The notes under the pieces were generated by a model that ran no database searches, was not told the DNA's origin, and saw only the letters and a program-made list of their open reading frames with translations. Both the position numbers and the translations under genes were made by a program. Shown here piece after piece: positions 32,602 through 32,694 of a stretch of 32,694 nt of DNA (positions are counted from its first letter, which is position 1; each line of letters starts with the position of its first letter). The DNA comes from Thiorhodococcus minor (GTDB lineage: Bacteria > Pseudomonadota > Gammaproteobacteria > Chromatiales > Chromatiaceae), in the NCBI RefSeq assembly GCF_010820565.1, contig NZ_JAAIJQ010000066.1:1-32694 (forward strand), read 5' to 3'.

Positions 32602-32694
32602 CAGCGCGCCTCCCCGGCCTGGCCGTAGTACTCACGGTAGGCCAGCTCCACCTCCGTGTCGGCGCCGTTCGCGGATGACGCCTCGGGCGGTTGG
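32601..32694 (-). CDS. C-terminal end of probable transposase (partial)
   Basis: The minus-strand frame entering from the right edge encodes 30 residues, QPPEASSANGADTEVELAYR followed by EYYGQAGEAR, and ends in TGA overlapping the ATPase start by one base. Nothing catalytic is visible in this fragment. It is called a transposase only because the gene directly upstream of a TniB/ExeA-like ATPase in such elements normally encodes the DDE transposase. Confidence 0.55.
   Translation of the reverse strand, partial: QPPEASSANGADTEVELAYREYYGQAGEAR

Larger units (their letters stand above)
31490..32694. mobile_element. transposon encoding transposase, TniB/ExeA-like ATPase and a 66-residue protein (right end outside window)
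   Basis: The left end starts TGTTACGTCCCG exactly where arylsulfatase similarity stops. A TGT start is typical of Tn7-, Tn5053- and Mu-related ends. Four CGTCCCG motifs lie within the first 112 bp. Three overlapping minus-strand genes follow: the end of a probable transposase, an AAA ATPase and a small protein. The layout (transposase plus AAA regulator plus end repeats) matches the TniA/TniB or Mu A/B logic. The other end, the full transposase and any target duplication lie beyond the window. Confidence 0.75.

Overview
The window is GC-rich DNA from a gammaproteobacterium. The gene order hslV-hslU-DUF971-ubiE-ubiJ-ubiB, together with speA, dtd, hypA and hypB and a secreted Gly/Tyr-rich protein, suggests a Chromatiales/Chromatiaceae-type purple sulfur bacterium. 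That assignment is inferred from gene content; no rRNA or tRNA gene was seen. Both window edges fall in sequence that looks mobile or rearranged, so this may be a contig bounded by repeats.

Layout: 1-500 holds an LplT/Aas-type MFS gene whose family similarity stops abruptly near base 78. A GT4 glycosyltransferase (672-1787, minus) diverges from a large secreted protein with two serine-protease domains (2196-4658). In that protein the first domain keeps its catalytic triad and the second has Asp where the nucleophilic Ser should be. Housekeeping genes follow: prolyl iminopeptidase and D-aminoacyl-tRNA deacylase (overlapping by 4 nt), biosynthetic arginine decarboxylase, and the hydrogenase nickel-insertion pair hypA and hypB. 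Next come a secreted Gly/Tyr/Pro-rich protein and a periplasmic DUF302 protein.

11659-15742 is a tightly coupled envelope-polysaccharide operon: a GT2-GT4 fusion, a GT2 enzyme and an NAD-dependent epimerase. Its last gene overlaps tail-to-tail with a DUF1631 gene by 98 bp. A PAP2 phosphatase with an extra C-terminal beta-rich domain and an asparagine synthetase follow. Then come the HslVU protease and the UbiE-UbiJ-UbiB ubiquinone genes. The stretch 27585-28748 is mostly non-coding. It holds a 113-bp MITE-like element with imperfect 15-bp terminal inverted repeats, and one small ferredoxin-fold-like gene.

28749-31489 looks like the remains of a sulfatase locus: an AraC regulator, a highly structured 550-bp intergenic region, a Rap1a/Tai-like secreted protein, a glycine-zipper lipoprotein and an arylsulfatase pseudogene. 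The pseudogene is broken in three frames, lacks its catalytic Cys/Ser motif, and is cut at base 31489/31490 by a transposon starting TGTTACGTCCCG.

That transposon (31490 to beyond 32694) has repeated CGTCCCG motifs near its end. It carries, on the minus strand, the C-terminus of a probable transposase, a TniB/ExeA-like AAA ATPase and a 66-residue protein, all translationally coupled. The 66-residue protein ends in LDFNDDLPF, very close to the C-terminal tip of bacterial single-stranded DNA-binding protein (MDFDDDIPF in E. coli). A transposon-encoded mimic of the SSB tip, possibly used to recruit host replication or repair proteins, is the most notable observation in the window.
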